Assembly (NCBI GenBank): GCA_018716105.1
Contig: DVKH01000028.1
Span: 54,792-118,791, forward strand
Reading direction: 5' to 3'
Source of the DNA: Candidatus Fimivivens faecavium
GTDB taxonomy: Bacteria; Bacillota; Clostridia; Oscillospirales; Ruminococcaceae
Length of the DNA stretch: 64,000 bases
Both the position numbers and the translations under genes were made by a program. Below are positions 1-9,366 of the stretch, piece by piece (position 1 is the stretch's first letter; the number at the start of each line of letters is the position of its first letter). The notes under the pieces were generated by a model, which did no database searches, had not been told where the DNA came from, and saw only the letters and a list, made by a program, of their open reading frames with translations.

Positions 1-1
1 C

Positions 2-355
2 GCCGCGCTTGCGGGAGGGTGTCTCGGCTTCCTCATCTGGAACTTCTATCCCGCGAAGGTCTTTATGGGGGACACCGGCTCGATGTTTCTCGGCGGCTGC
101 GTCGTTGCGCTCGCCTTTGGATGCGGGATGCCCGCGCTCCTGGCGCTGGTCGGCATCATCTATATCATCGAATCGCTATCGGTGATTTTACAGGTGATCA
201 GTTTTAAAACAACCGGCAAGCGGATTTTCAAAATGAGCCCGATCCACCACCATTTCGAGATGTCGGGCTACAGCGAGGTGCAGATCGTCGCGGCTTTTAC
301 GCTGGTGACGGCGGTTGGATGCGTCCTCGCAGTTGTTTCAATCTTCTATCTCTGA
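2..355 (+). CDS. mraY: MraY, phospho-MurNAc-pentapeptide transferase (3' part)
   Basis: C-terminal 117 residues of MraY, the integral membrane enzyme that moves phospho-MurNAc-pentapeptide from UDP onto undecaprenyl phosphate to make lipid I. The gene runs in from the left edge, so the start is not visible. Seen directly: the segment FMGDTGS holding a catalytic aspartate, the histidine-rich segment MSPIHHHFE near the C terminus, and hydrophobic stretches between and after them. It is the first gene of a division/cell-wall cluster. murD, which normally follows mraY, is not present before ftsW. Identification is firm. Confidence 0.97.
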   Translation, partial: AALAGGCLGFLIWNFYPAKVFMGDTGSMFLGGCVVALAFGCGMPALLALVGIIYIIESLSVILQVISFKTTGKRIFKMSPIHHHFEMSGYSEVQIVAAFTLVTAVGCVLAVVSIFYL

Positions 356-441
356 TCCATACTAAGAAATTATTTTGTCTGACCGGCGGGCATGTTTTGT
401 GGAATGGGTCCGCTTTACTGGAGGTGGTCCGGCTGGAAAAG

Positions 442-1566
442 GTGAAAACTGCGCCGAAACAGAAGCTGCGCGGAAGCCTTGACATGGCGTTTTTGATTAT
501 TATTTTGGTGTTGCTTTGCATTGGGCTTGTCATGCTGTTTTCGGCGAGTTATGCGAACGCCTATTACCTGATGAACAACAGCCTCCATTATATTTCGAAG
601 CAGCTCATCTTTGCGATCGGCGGCGTAATCGCCATGATGGTGATTTCAAAAATCGATTACCACATTCTCCGCCCGCTCGCGCTGCCGATTTATGTGGTGT
701 CGGTGGTTTTGCTGATTATCGTTCTGTTCATGCCGCCGCTCAACAATGCCCGGCGGTGGATTCCGCTCCCGTTTGGCACCTTCCAGCCGTCGGAGCTTGC
801 GAAATTTGCGATCATCGTGCTGTTTGCCTCGTTGATTACGCTGAATTTTTCGAAGATGAAGACCTTCCAATACGGGATCCTCCCATTTGGCGTGGCGCTC
901 GTCCCGGTCGTCATCCTGATGGTTCTGGAACCGCATCTTTCGGGAACGGTTTTGATTCTCTCGCTCGCGGCGGTGATGATGTTTGTCGGCGGAACCGACG
1001 TCCGCTGGTTTATTGCGGCGGTGCTTTTCGGTGCCGCTTTCATCGCGGCGATGATCCTGATCCCGGGATTGATCGAATATGCCGGAACCCGCGTCGCGAT
1101 CTGGATGGACCCGTTTTCGGACCCCCGGGACGAGGGCTTTCAGATCATCCAGTCGCTCTATGCAATCGGCTCCGGCGGCCTGATGGGCACCGGAATCGGC
1201 GGTTCCCGTCAGAAATACCTCTATCTCCCTGAGCCGCAGAACGATTTTATCTTTGCGATCGTCTGCGAGGAGCTGGGCTTCGTCGGCGCGACCATCATCA
1301 TCCTGATTTTCGCGCTCCTGCTCTGGCGGGGCTTCGCGATTGCGGTCCGCTGCCCCGACCGTTTCGGTTCCCTGATCGCAGTCGGGCTGACGGCGCAGGT
1401 CGGCATCCAGACGCTTTTGAACATCGCGGTGGTGACCAACACCATCCCGAATACGGGGATCAGCCTGCCGTTCTTCTCCTATGGAGGGACTTCGCTGTTT
1501 ATGCTGCTCTGCCAGATGGGGGTCATTCTGTCGATCTCGAGGCAGACCTCTTTGGAAAAGGAATAA
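442..1566 (+). CDS. ftsW: FtsW, SEDS lipid II polymerase of the divisome
   Basis: SEDS-family polytopic membrane protein that polymerises lipid II into septal glycan together with a class B PBP. About ten hydrophobic segments; the family signature PFFSYGGTS lies near the C terminus, and the loop with WMDPFSDP and the run QSLYAIGSGG is typical. The start is uncertain. The open frame reaches back to 319, inside mraY, but ATG 484 would leave only one residue before the first membrane helix. A strong GGAGGTGG at 420-427 points to a start just after it: GTG 442 is taken here; CTG 433 has better spacing but is a rare start codon. The basic stretch KTAPKQKLRG would be the cytoplasmic N terminus. Confidence 0.93.
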   Translation: MKTAPKQKLRGSLDMAFLIIILVLLCIGLVMLFSASYANAYYLMNNSLHYISKQLIFAIGGVIAMMVISKIDYHILRPLALPIYVVSVVLLIIVLFMPPLNNARRWIPLPFGTFQPSELAKFAIIVLFASLITLNFSKMKTFQYGILPFGVALVPVVILMVLEPHLSGTVLILSLAAVMMFVGGTDVRWFIAAVLFGAAFIAAMILIPGLIEYAGTRVAIWMDPFSDPRDEGFQIIQSLYAIGSGGLMGTGIGGSRQKYLYLPEPQNDFIFAIVCEELGFVGATIIILIFALLLWRGFAIAVRCPDRFGSLIAVGLTAQVGIQTLLNIAVVTNTIPNTGISLPFFSYGGTSLFMLLCQMGVILSISRQTSLEKE

Positions 1567-1709
1567 ATCGGACGCCGGAGGGATGGAAAATGATGCATGC
1601 AACAGATTTTCCGCCGGTACGGCACCGAATAAAATAAGAAGACGCGGCGCGTCAAATCGTCGACAGGACGGTTCTGTCATTTCAAAAAGACGGAAAGGCA
1701 TGATGAACG

Positions 1710-2837
1710 ATGAGAATTCTGTTTGCCTGCGGCGGGACGGCGGGGCACATCAACCCCGCGCTTTCGGTCGCCGATGCGATTTGTAAGCAGTATCCCGGAA
1801 CCGAGGTGCTGTTTGCCGGCAACCCGAACGGCATGGAGGCGCGCCTGATCCCGAAGGCGGGCTATCCGTTCGCGCCGATCGAGGTGGCCGGGATTCAGCG
1901 CAGGCTCACCCCGAAAAATATCGCGCGAAATGCAAAAGCGCTTTCCCTTCTGATGAAGAGCGGGCCGGCCGCCGCGAAAATCATCCGGGATTTTGCGCCG
2001 GACCTCGTGATGGGGACCGGCGGATACGTCAGCGGGCCGGTTGTTCGAAAGGCGCACCAGCTCGGGATTAAAACCGTGACCCATGAACAAAACGCATTTC
2101 CCGGCGTCACGACCAAACTGCTCGTCCCCGATGTGGACCGGGTTCTGCTTGCGGTCGAGGGCGCGAAGAAATATTTCAAAGAAAAAGACTATCCAAAGAT
2201 GGCCGTGACCGGAAATCCGGTGCGCGAGACGGTGATCACCGCCGACCGCGAACTCTCGCGGATGCGGCTGGGGGTCGGCTACAGAACCTGTATCCTCTCG
2301 TTTGGCGGGAGCCTCGGCGCGACGCGGATCAATGAAGCCGTTGCTGAGTTGATCGCCTGGCACGAAAAAACGGGGGACATCCACCATATCCATGCGACAG
2401 GGAGCTTCGACTATCCCGATTTTCCGGGCATGCTCTCCGCGTGCGGCGCGAACCCCAAGGGGAATCCGCACATCGACGTGCGCGAGTATATCGACAACAT
2501 GCCGGTCTGCCTCGCGGCGGCGGACCTTGTGATCTGCCGTGCGGGAGCGATCACCCTGAGCGAACTGCAGGCGGCGGGGCGCGCGTCGATCCTGATTCCA
2601 TCGCCGAATGTCGCCGAAAACCACCAATACCACAACGCGATGGAGCTTGTGGAGCACGAAGCCGCGGAACTGATTGAGGAGAAAGACCTCGCCGGCCCGG
2701 CGCTGGTGGAAAAGGTCTCCCGGCTGGTCGCAAACCCCGGCCGTCTCGCAAAGCTGGGCCAAAACGCCGCGAAAATGGCGATTCTTGATGCGAACCAGAG
2801 AATTGTGGACGAGATTGTGGGGCTGATCAAAAACTAA
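1710..2837 (+). CDS. murG: MurG, UDP-GlcNAc:lipid I GlcNAc transferase
   Basis: GT28 peripheral membrane glycosyltransferase of 375 residues that converts lipid I to lipid II. Motifs in order: GGTAGHINPALS at the N terminus, GTGGYVSGPV, HEQNAFPG, FGGSLGATRIN opening the second Rossmann domain, and CRAGAITLSELQ followed by ENHQYHNA in the UDP-GlcNAc site. Length is normal for the family. A 143-base gap separates it from ftsW, and the start is preceded by GGAAAGG. Position after ftsW is the usual cluster order. Confidence 0.97.
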   Translation: MRILFACGGTAGHINPALSVADAICKQYPGTEVLFAGNPNGMEARLIPKAGYPFAPIEVAGIQRRLTPKNIARNAKALSLLMKSGPAAAKIIRDFAPDLVMGTGGYVSGPVVRKAHQLGIKTVTHEQNAFPGVTTKLLVPDVDRVLLAVEGAKKYFKEKDYPKMAVTGNPVRETVITADRELSRMRLGVGYRTCILSFGGSLGATRINEAVAELIAWHEKTGDIHHIHATGSFDYPDFPGMLSACGANPKGNPHIDVREYIDNMPVCLAAADLVICRAGAITLSELQAAGRASILIPSPNVAENHQYHNAMELVEHEAAELIEEKDLAGPALVEKVSRLVANPGRLAKLGQNAAKMAILDANQRIVDEIVGLIKN

Positions 2838-2984
2838 AGCCCGCCGTTTCCTGACCAAGCCGCGCCGGATTCCGCCCGCCGGTTCGAAAACGGCGGCAGT
2901 TGGACATGAACCACCTTTGCCCCTTCGGCATAGTATATCGTTGGAAGGTTTTTTCCTTCACTGGTACGAAGGGGTGTATCATTC

Positions 2985-4238
2985 ATGGCAAAATACCTGA
3001 TTGAGGGCGGACACCGCATCGACGGGGAACTGCGCGTTCACGGGGCGAAAAACGCCGTGCTGCCGATCCTTGCCGCATCGCTGATGTGTTCCGAGACCGC
3101 AATCCACAACTGCCCCGAGCTGTCGGACGTGACGGCCGCCCAAAATATCCTCGAACATCTCGGCTGCCGCGTTGCGCGGGAAGGCGAAACGCTGACGGTT
3201 GACGCCCGAAATGTCAACTACTGTGACATTCCGGATGCGCTTGTCACCGAGATGCGGTCCTCCATTTTGTTTCTGGGGGCGATCCTTGCGCGCTGCGGGC
3301 GCGCCAGGGTCAGCTTTCCCGGCGGATGCGAACTCGGCCCCCGGCCGATTGATTTGCATATTTCCGGCCTTCAGAAACTCGGCGCCGTGATCGAAGAGGA
3401 TCACGGTTATCTCGACTGCTACGTTGACGGAAGGCTCAAGGGCAGTGAAATTACCCTGCCGTTCCCGAGCGTCGGCGCAACCGAGAACATCATCCTGGCC
3501 GCCGCGACGGCCGAAGGCACCACCGTCATACATAATGCTGCCCGCGAGCCCGAAATCTACGATCTTGCGGACTTTCTCAACACCTGCGGCGCCCTGATCC
3601 ATTTCGGTCTGGGCGACTCGGTTATCATCGAAGGGGTCCGAAGGCTCAACGGCGGCGAACACAGCGTCATCCCGGACCGGATTGCCGCCGCAACCTATCT
3701 CTGCGCCGGCGCGATTACCGGGGGAATGATCACGCTGACACACACCCGCCCCGCCCATTTGACCTCGGTGTTCCCGGTGCTCGAGGAGATGGGATGCCGG
3801 GTGAGCTGTGCGGACGACGAGATTCGTCTCTCGGCTCCGGACCGGCTTTTGGGAATACGAAGCGTGAAAACCATGCCGTACCCGGGCTTCCCAACCGACG
3901 CGCAGGCCCCGATCATGGCGGCCGCCACCGTCGCGCGGGGGAGCAGCATGTTTGTGGAAACCATTTTTGAAGCCCGCTACAAGCATGCGGGAGAACTGAT
4001 GAGGATGGGCGCGCGCATCAAAACCGAGGGCCGCGTGGCCGTGGTGGAGGGAATCCGCCGCCTGCACTCAGCGGTGGTCCGATCCACCGATCTGCGCGGA
4101 GGGGCCGCTCTGGTCATTGCAGCGCTGGCCGCGGACGGCGTGACCGAGGTGCAGAATATCCGTCACATTGACCGCGGATACGCGCGGTTTGACGAAAACC
4201 TTCGGAGCCTGGGAGCGAAGATCACAAGGGAGAACTGA
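2985..4238 (+). CDS. murA: MurA, UDP-GlcNAc 1-carboxyvinyltransferase
   Basis: Catalyses the first committed step of peptidoglycan synthesis, adding enolpyruvate from PEP to UDP-GlcNAc in the cytoplasm. 417 residues, two inside-out alpha/beta domains. Lys22 sits in HGAKNA and Cys115 in PGGCELGPRPID; this is the cysteine normally attacked by fosfomycin, so the enzyme should be of the sensitive type. GAAGGGG about nine bases before the ATG serves as ribosome site. The next gene starts two bases after its stop, so murA and ftsQ are translationally close. Confidence 0.97.
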   Translation: MAKYLIEGGHRIDGELRVHGAKNAVLPILAASLMCSETAIHNCPELSDVTAAQNILEHLGCRVAREGETLTVDARNVNYCDIPDALVTEMRSSILFLGAILARCGRARVSFPGGCELGPRPIDLHISGLQKLGAVIEEDHGYLDCYVDGRLKGSEITLPFPSVGATENIILAAATAEGTTVIHNAAREPEIYDLADFLNTCGALIHFGLGDSVIIEGVRRLNGGEHSVIPDRIAAATYLCAGAITGGMITLTHTRPAHLTSVFPVLEEMGCRVSCADDEIRLSAPDRLLGIRSVKTMPYPGFPTDAQAPIMAAATVARGSSMFVETIFEARYKHAGELMRMGARIKTEGRVAVVEGIRRLHSAVVRSTDLRGGAALVIAALAADGVTEVQNIRHIDRGYARFDENLRSLGAKITREN

Positions 4239-4240
4239 AA

Positions 4241-5434
4241 TTGCCGAAACAAAAAAGCAAAAGACCAAAAAACACCGAACAAGGGAAAGCGGCCGCCGCC
4301 GTCAAGCGAAAACGCCATAAAAGAAATTACATGTTGTATTATCTTATGACGTTTATACTTTTACTGGCGGCGGGGACCGTTCTGTCCTTGACGGTGTTTT
4401 TCCGGGTGGAGTCGGTCGTGGTGGAAGGGAACACCAAATACGCGAACGGAGACCTGATCGACAGCGCCGGGATCACGAATGCGGACAATCTATTCCGCGT
4501 GCCGACGCGGGAGATTGAAGAGCGGCTCTGCGCCCAGTTTCCCTATGTGAGCGCCGCAAAAGTCCGAAGGGTTCTCCCCGCAACCATTGTAATAGAGATT
4601 ACGCAGGCCGTCGTGGATGAGGTAATTGAGACCTCAGAGGGATATCTTCTGATTGATAAAGACAATGTGGTGCTGGAACACAGCGCCGTCCCAACCGAAG
4701 CGTTTTTCGCCCATGCTGTGGGGATCGATGTCTCGGGGGCGGAGGTTGGAAAGCCTCTGCCGGAGGAATATGCAGAGCCGATGCGGCTTCTGCGCGCGCT
4801 CCATTCGGCGGCTGAGGACGCGAATTTCTCGAAGATCGACCTGATCGACGTGGGGGACCCTTTAAATCTCCGGCTTCTCTACGACAGGCGGTTGATCGTC
4901 GAAATTGGGAGCGAACTCGATCTCGACCAGAAACTTCAGCTCGCATGGTATTCAATCGAAAACGAGGTGGAACCAAACTTTGTCGGCACGCTCGACGTCT
5001 CGGTCCGGCCGACGGCGCGCATCCGCCACCGGGAGATTTTCGATCCCGCGGTCTGGCCGTTCCCGCAGGAGCTGCTGGCAGACTATGGAGGGACACTGGC
5101 CCTTCCGGAAGAGCATTTGCCCGGGACGCCGGAGGGGGAAGCGCCGGACGAGCCCTCCGAGCTGCCGGAGGGGGAAGCGCCGGCTTCCTCCCAGCCGCCC
5201 GCTTCTTCACAGGCGCCTTCAAAGCCCGTATCCTCTCCGCCCCAGCCGGAACCGTCTTCGTCCGCGCCCTCTTCTCAGGCGCCGCCGTCATCCGTCCCTT
5301 CTGCCGGACCGTCTTCCGCGCCACCTGACGAAGGAAGCTTTGAGCCGGTTGAAATTCCGCCCGATGAGATCCCGGAGGACGTTCCGGATGTGGAACTGCG
5401 ATATGATGAAAACGGATACGTCATCAGTCCCTAG
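4241..5434 (+). CDS. ftsQ: FtsQ/DivIB, divisome POTRA protein with long Pro/Ser/Glu tail
   Basis: Single-pass division protein bridging cytoplasmic and extracellular divisome parts. Order: very basic cytoplasmic N terminus (about 1-32), one membrane helix (about 33-52), POTRA domain beginning FRVESVVVEGNTKYANGD (about 53-122), a beta domain, then a low-complexity tail (about 285-385) rich in P, S, E and A with a repeated EGEAP unit. The start is TTG 4241, two bases after murA, with GGGAG inside the murA end; no ATG fits better. The tail is longer than in most DivIB proteins and may span the wall. It assembles with FtsL and FtsB-like proteins not seen here. Confidence 0.9.
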   Translation: MPKQKSKRPKNTEQGKAAAAVKRKRHKRNYMLYYLMTFILLLAAGTVLSLTVFFRVESVVVEGNTKYANGDLIDSAGITNADNLFRVPTREIEERLCAQFPYVSAAKVRRVLPATIVIEITQAVVDEVIETSEGYLLIDKDNVVLEHSAVPTEAFFAHAVGIDVSGAEVGKPLPEEYAEPMRLLRALHSAAEDANFSKIDLIDVGDPLNLRLLYDRRLIVEIGSELDLDQKLQLAWYSIENEVEPNFVGTLDVSVRPTARIRHREIFDPAVWPFPQELLADYGGTLALPEEHLPGTPEGEAPDEPSELPEGEAPASSQPPASSQAPSKPVSSPPQPEPSSSAPSSQAPPSSVPSAGPSSAPPDEGSFEPVEIPPDEIPEDVPDVELRYDENGYVISP

Positions 5435-5471
5435 TTTTTAACAAAAATTGGCAAATATTTTGCGCCGTTGT

Positions 5472-5513
5472 CGCGAATCGGAACTTGCATCCCGATTCGC
5501 GCCATGATACAAT
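5472..5513 (+). promoter_or_regulatory. ftsZ promoter overlapped by a 10-bp perfect inverted repeat
   Basis: Good housekeeping promoter: -35 TTGCAT (5485-5490), 17-base spacer, -10 TACAAT (5508-5513). The arms CGCGAATCGG (5472-5481) and CCGATTCGCG (5492-5501) form a perfect inverted repeat with a 10-base centre that contains the -35 box, so a bound dimer would block it. Transcripts would carry a leader of about 155 bases before the ftsZ ATG. A directly repeated ATACAATAAA follows at 5507-5526. Confidence 0.7.
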
Positions 5514-5674
5514 AAAATACAATAAAACAACAGCGTTTTTTCCGCGTGTTCGGTATGGCCCATCACGGCAAAAATCGGGTGGGTCCGGTTTGCAGATCGT
5601 ATTGGACGATCGGAAAATCGACTGGTTTTTGCGGCATCATCCGAAAAGGCTGTAAATATAGGGGGAACGTATTC

Positions 5675-6847
5675 ATGCAGATGAATTTCAATCTGGACTC
5701 GGAGTTCGAACGCGAGGTTGATATAAAAGTTGTCGGCGTCGGCGGCGGCGGCGGAAATGCGGTCAACCGGATGGTGCTTTCTGGAATGAAAGGCGTCGAG
5801 TTTATCTCGATGAATACCGACAGTCAGGCTCTGAAAAATTCCCATGCTACATATAAAATCGCGCTGGGGAACAAGCTCACCAAGGGCCTCGGCGCAGGCG
5901 GGTTTCCCGAAAAAGGCCAGCGCGCGGCAGAGGAAAACCGCGATGAGATCGCGTCGGCCCTCAAGGGGACCAACATGGTCTTCATCACCGCCGGAATGGG
6001 CGGCGGGACCGGGACCGGCGCCGCGCCGGTTGTCGCCGAGGTGGCGCACGACATGGGCATTCTCACGGTCGGGATTGTGACCAAGCCCTTTATCTTCGAA
6101 GGCCGCAGGAGAATGGAGCAGGCCGAAATGGGCATCACCGCGCTGCGCGAGCATGTGGACGCGCTGCTGGTCATCCCGAATGAGCGACTCAAGCAGATTT
6201 CCACCGAGCGAATCACCCTCCAGAACGCATTCTCCGCAGCGGACGAGGTTCTGATGCAGGGCGTTCAAAGCATTTCAGACCTGATCAATGTCACCGGGAT
6301 CGTCAACCTCGACTTTGCGGACGTGACCGCGATCATGAAGGACGCGGGATTTGCGCACATGGGCGTGGGACGAGCCTCTGGAAAGGACAAGGCCCGTCTG
6401 GCGGCGGAGGCGGCGATCTCTTCTCCGCTGCTCGAGACTTCGATCAACGGTGCGAAGGGCGTCATCGTCAACATCACGTCGTCCGCGGACATCGGCCTCG
6501 ACGAGATCAGCATGGCTTCGGATATGATCCACGATGCGGCGCATCCCGACGTGAACCTGATCTGGGGCGTTGCGTACGACGAAAACCTCAAGGACGAGAT
6601 GGTGGTCACTGTCATCGCGACCGGTTTTGAGACGACGAAGGACCTGATTATGGAACGGATTGGAAAAGACAGCGAGGCCCGTGAAACCGTTCCGCCCTCG
6701 GCCGCCGAAGCGAAACAGGAGGAGGATGCCGAAGCGCCAATCCAGCAGGCCGAAGCGTCACCCAAAAGCGAATACCGTTTCAAGGATGAGGATGACGACG
6801 ACAAATATCTCGAAGACCTGCTCAACATGTTCCGCAGAAAGAAATAA
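5675..6847 (+). CDS. ftsZ: FtsZ, tubulin-like division GTPase
   Basis: Forms the cytoplasmic Z ring that organises septation. 390 residues from ATG 5675, chosen because GGGGGAA lies seven bases upstream and the protein then starts just before the conserved core; the frame stays open to 5546 but that extension is not FtsZ-like. GTP-binding parts seen: [13 protein letters not shown] and the tubulin signature [10 protein letters not shown]. The C-terminal linker is acidic and Gln/Glu/Ala rich, ending in [13 protein letters not shown], which replaces the more usual proline-bearing tail peptide that binds FtsA/SepF-type anchors. No ftsA is adjacent. Confidence 0.97.
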   Translation: MQMNFNLDSEFEREVDIKVVGVGGGGGNAVNRMVLSGMKGVEFISMNTDSQALKNSHATYKIALGNKLTKGLGAGGFPEKGQRAAEENRDEIASALKGTNMVFITAGMGGGTGTGAAPVVAEVAHDMGILTVGIVTKPFIFEGRRRMEQAEMGITALREHVDALLVIPNERLKQISTERITLQNAFSAADEVLMQGVQSISDLINVTGIVNLDFADVTAIMKDAGFAHMGVGRASGKDKARLAAEAAISSPLLETSINGAKGVIVNITSSADIGLDEISMASDMIHDAAHPDVNLIWGVAYDENLKDEMVVTVIATGFETTKDLIMERIGKDSEARETVPPSAAEAKQEEDAEAPIQQAEASPKSEYRFKDEDDDDKYLEDLLNMFRRKK

Positions 6848-6858
6848 AGTCTTTTCCC

Positions 6859-6886
6859 GGGGGCGGATTTCCGCCCCCGTTTTTTC
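6859..6886 (+). terminator. Intrinsic terminator of the ftsZ transcript
   Basis: Stem GGGGGCGG / CCGCCCCC with a four-base loop, followed by a T run, 12 bases after the ftsZ stop. Confidence 0.9.
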
Positions 6887-6921
6887 GCAGCCGGTCAACA
6901 GGCACGAAAGGGGCGTTCGCT

Positions 6922-7622
6922 TTGAAAGCCGGTTTTATCGATCGAAAACTGCCGCCGCGCACCGCCGCGGCTTTCATGCTGTTTGGGGCGGTCTGTTGGA
7001 GCCTTTCCGGCGCGCTGATCAAGCTTCTTGCCTGGAATGCGTTCGTGATCGCGGGGATGCGCAGCGCCCTCGCCGTCCTTATGCTGATGTTGTTCTTAAA
7101 GGCGGCCGGAAGGCGGCTGGCGCTGAGCAAAACCATCTTCCTGATTGGGATTGCGGTGAGCATGAAGTTTGTCGCCTTCGTGACCGGCAATAAGCTCACG
7201 GCGGCTGCGGGATTGCGGCTGCTGTGATGCATCTGACGATGGGGAAGCTCGCGAGCCATGAGGAGAGCATCAGCGTGATCATCGTGGGACACGCGATTAC
7301 GGCGGCGTTTACCCTTCCGTTCCTGGCCATTTACCCGCCGGCCTGGGGTCTCAAGCCGGTCGGGATCCTTCTGTTGCCCGGCGTGGTACCGCAGGGGGCT
7401 GCGTATATCTGCTACAGCCTTGCGATCCGCTCTTCCAATCCGGCGACCTGCTCGGTGATCGCGGCGGTGGAGCCGCTTCTCAATCCCGTCTGGGTGTTTT
7501 TGATGGTCGGGGAGCTGCCGGGGCCGGCCGCGCCTGTGGGCGCGGCGGTGGTGCTGGCGTCGATCACCGGCTGGTCGGCGTTCGATGTGTTTGCGGCGAA
7601 AAAGCCGGCTGAAAAGCCATAA
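6922..7622 (+). pseudogene. EamA/DMT-family transporter, disrupted by internal deletion and frame change
   Basis: Remnant of a drug/metabolite-family membrane exporter. The first part (6922-7227) encodes an EamA start with FGAVCWSLSGALIK and ends in TGNKLTAAA before running into a stop; the second part (from about 7212, other frame) resumes with GIAAAVMHLTMGKL and continues through the second EamA repeat to a normal end. Together they give about 233 residues against roughly 290-300 in intact relatives. The missing piece is the end of repeat 1 and the beginning of repeat 2. The junction lies near 7208-7220. Both halves keep good sequence, so the loss looks recent. Confidence 0.8.
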
Positions 7623-7664
7623 ACAATAAAATCCCCGGCAGAACGGCCGGGGATTTTATTGTTT
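7621..7664. terminator. Bidirectional terminator between the EamA remnant and the MBL nuclease
   Basis: Nineteen-base perfect arms (7621-7639 and 7646-7664) with a GC core CCCCGGC / GCCGGGG and flanking A/T runs that serve as U tracts on both strands. It overlaps the stop codons of both convergent genes. Confidence 0.93.
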
Positions 7665-9267
7665 ACCTGTCCCATTTGTCGCAGAGCGCGTTGATCTGGT
7701 CGGCAAATTTTGCGAGATCTTTGTTTGTACCGCCCTCGTTGTGGCGGATGACGGTGAGCAGCCGCTGTCCCGCCGCCTGGAGCCTTGCGAAGACGCTGGA
7801 GGGACGCCGCGCGCCCTCCTGGCGGACGGCGCGCGGCGCCAGCGGGGTCCCGGCGTCAAGCTGGAGATTGGCGGAAAGATCGAACGCGGCGCCGAAGTTC
7901 GGCGCGACGGCGTCGATCTTCATCTCATGTTTAATGGATTCCGTGAACTGCGTGCAGATCGCATCCTCGCCATGAACGACGAACACCCGTTTCGGCTTCG
8001 GCGAAAAGGCGGACAGCCAGCGGATCAGGCCGTTTTGGTCGGCGTGGCCGCTGATGCCGTCGAGGCGGACGATCTCGGCGCGGACTTCGATCTCTTCCCC
8101 GAAGAGCTTGACGTTCTTTGCGCCCTCGAGCAGGATCCGGCCGAGGGTGCCGTTTGCCTGATAGCCGACGAAGACGACGGCCGATTCCGCGCGCCAGAGG
8201 TTGTGTTTGAGGTGGTGCTTGATCCGGCCCGCCTCGCACATGCCGGAGGCGGAGATGATCACCTTTGGGGTGTCGTCAAAGTTGATCGCCCGCGATTCGT
8301 CGCTGGTGACGGCGGTTTTAAGCCCGGGAAACTGGATTGGGTTCACGCCCCTGTCGACCAGCTCCATCGCTTCGGCGTCGAAATAGCCGTAGATGTTGTC
8401 GTGAAAGATATTGGTGGCCTCGATGGCGAGCGGGGAGTCGATATAAACGGGGAAATTCCCGTGCCCGGCGACGAGGCCGCGCTCTTTGATGCCGCGGATG
8501 AAGTACAAAAGCTCCTGCGTCCGGCCGACCGCGAAGGACGGGATCACCACGTTCCCGCCCCGGTCGAGGGTCCGCTGGATGATGGCGGCGAGGCTCGCCT
8601 GAAAATCAGGCGGGGGTTCGTGGTTGCGGTCGCCGTAGGTCGACTCCATCACGACATAGTCGGCTTGGGTTATGTACTCGGGGTCTTTGATCAGCGGCTG
8701 GTTGAGGTTCCCGATGTCGCCGGAAAAGACGATCTTCGTTTCCTTTCCGTCCTCGTTGACCCAGACCTCGATGCTCGCCGAGCCGAGCAGGTGGCCGACG
8801 TCGATGAAACAGGCCTCCACCCCCTCGCAGACCGGGAACCGCTCGTGATAGGAGTGTTCTTCGAACAAAGCGATCGCGGCCTCGGCGTCCTCCATCTCGT
8901 AGAGAGGCTGGAACTCATCGCGCCCGGCGCGTTTCCCCTTCCGGTTGCGCCACTCGGCTTCAAATTCCTGGATATGCGCCGAATCGCGCAGCATGATCCG
9001 GCAGAGGTCCGCCGTAGCGCCGGTCGCGTGGACCGGACCGGCGAACCCGAACTTCGCGAGCAGCGGAAGCCGGCCCGAGTGGTCGATGTGCGCGTGGGTC
9101 AACAGGACGCAGTCCACCTCCGATGGAGTGATGGGAAGCGGCTGGCGTTCGTATTCGTCCGAGCCCTGAACCATCCCGCAGTCGATCAGAATACGCTTGC
9201 CGCAGGCCTCGAGACAGTGGCAGCTGCCGGTAACCTCGTGATTTGCTCCGAGGAAGGAGAGTTTCAT
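7663..9267 (-). CDS. Beta-CASP metallo-beta-lactamase-fold RNA-processing nuclease
   Basis: 534-residue member of the family of MBL/beta-CASP ribonucleases related to TTHA0252/CPSF-73. Zinc ligands are visible in THAHIDH (His58, His60, Asp62, His63), in DVGHLLGS, in FSGDIGN, and in the later ISGHAD and VVHGE motifs; the beta-CASP part runs about 215-375 (VVIPSFAVGRTQELL, SASGMCEAGR). The last 70 residues extend beyond the core and are not recognised. Such enzymes cut or trim RNA in the cytoplasm. It stands alone, convergent with the EamA remnant. The exact substrate cannot be read from the sequence. Confidence 0.88.
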   Translation of the reverse strand: MKLSFLGANHEVTGSCHCLEACGKRILIDCGMVQGSDEYERQPLPITPSEVDCVLLTHAHIDHSGRLPLLAKFGFAGPVHATGATADLCRIMLRDSAHIQEFEAEWRNRKGKRAGRDEFQPLYEMEDAEAAIALFEEHSYHERFPVCEGVEACFIDVGHLLGSASIEVWVNEDGKETKIVFSGDIGNLNQPLIKDPEYITQADYVVMESTYGDRNHEPPPDFQASLAAIIQRTLDRGGNVVIPSFAVGRTQELLYFIRGIKERGLVAGHGNFPVYIDSPLAIEATNIFHDNIYGYFDAEAMELVDRGVNPIQFPGLKTAVTSDESRAINFDDTPKVIISASGMCEAGRIKHHLKHNLWRAESAVVFVGYQANGTLGRILLEGAKNVKLFGEEIEVRAEIVRLDGISGHADQNGLIRWLSAFSPKPKRVFVVHGEDAICTQFTESIKHEMKIDAVAPNFGAAFDLSANLQLDAGTPLAPRAVRQEGARRPSSVFARLQAAGQRLLTVIRHNEGGTNKDLAKFADQINALCDKWDR

Positions 9268-9366
9268 AAAGGGACCTCCTGTCGCAGATTGATACTTTCA
9301 TTCTAATGCTTTTGCAAAGGGGATGCAAGGGAAACAGCCGAGGCGCAGGAGGGAGAGCCCATAAAG

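Noticed and set aside
319..441. Upstream extension of the ftsW frame from ATG 319
   Set aside because: It overlaps the end of mraY, has no ribosome site, and the added residues do not resemble FtsW.
7741..9306. Long open frame on the plus strand opposite the MBL nuclease
   Set aside because: It is the antisense of a clearly recognised gene with intact zinc motifs; its own translation shows no family features.
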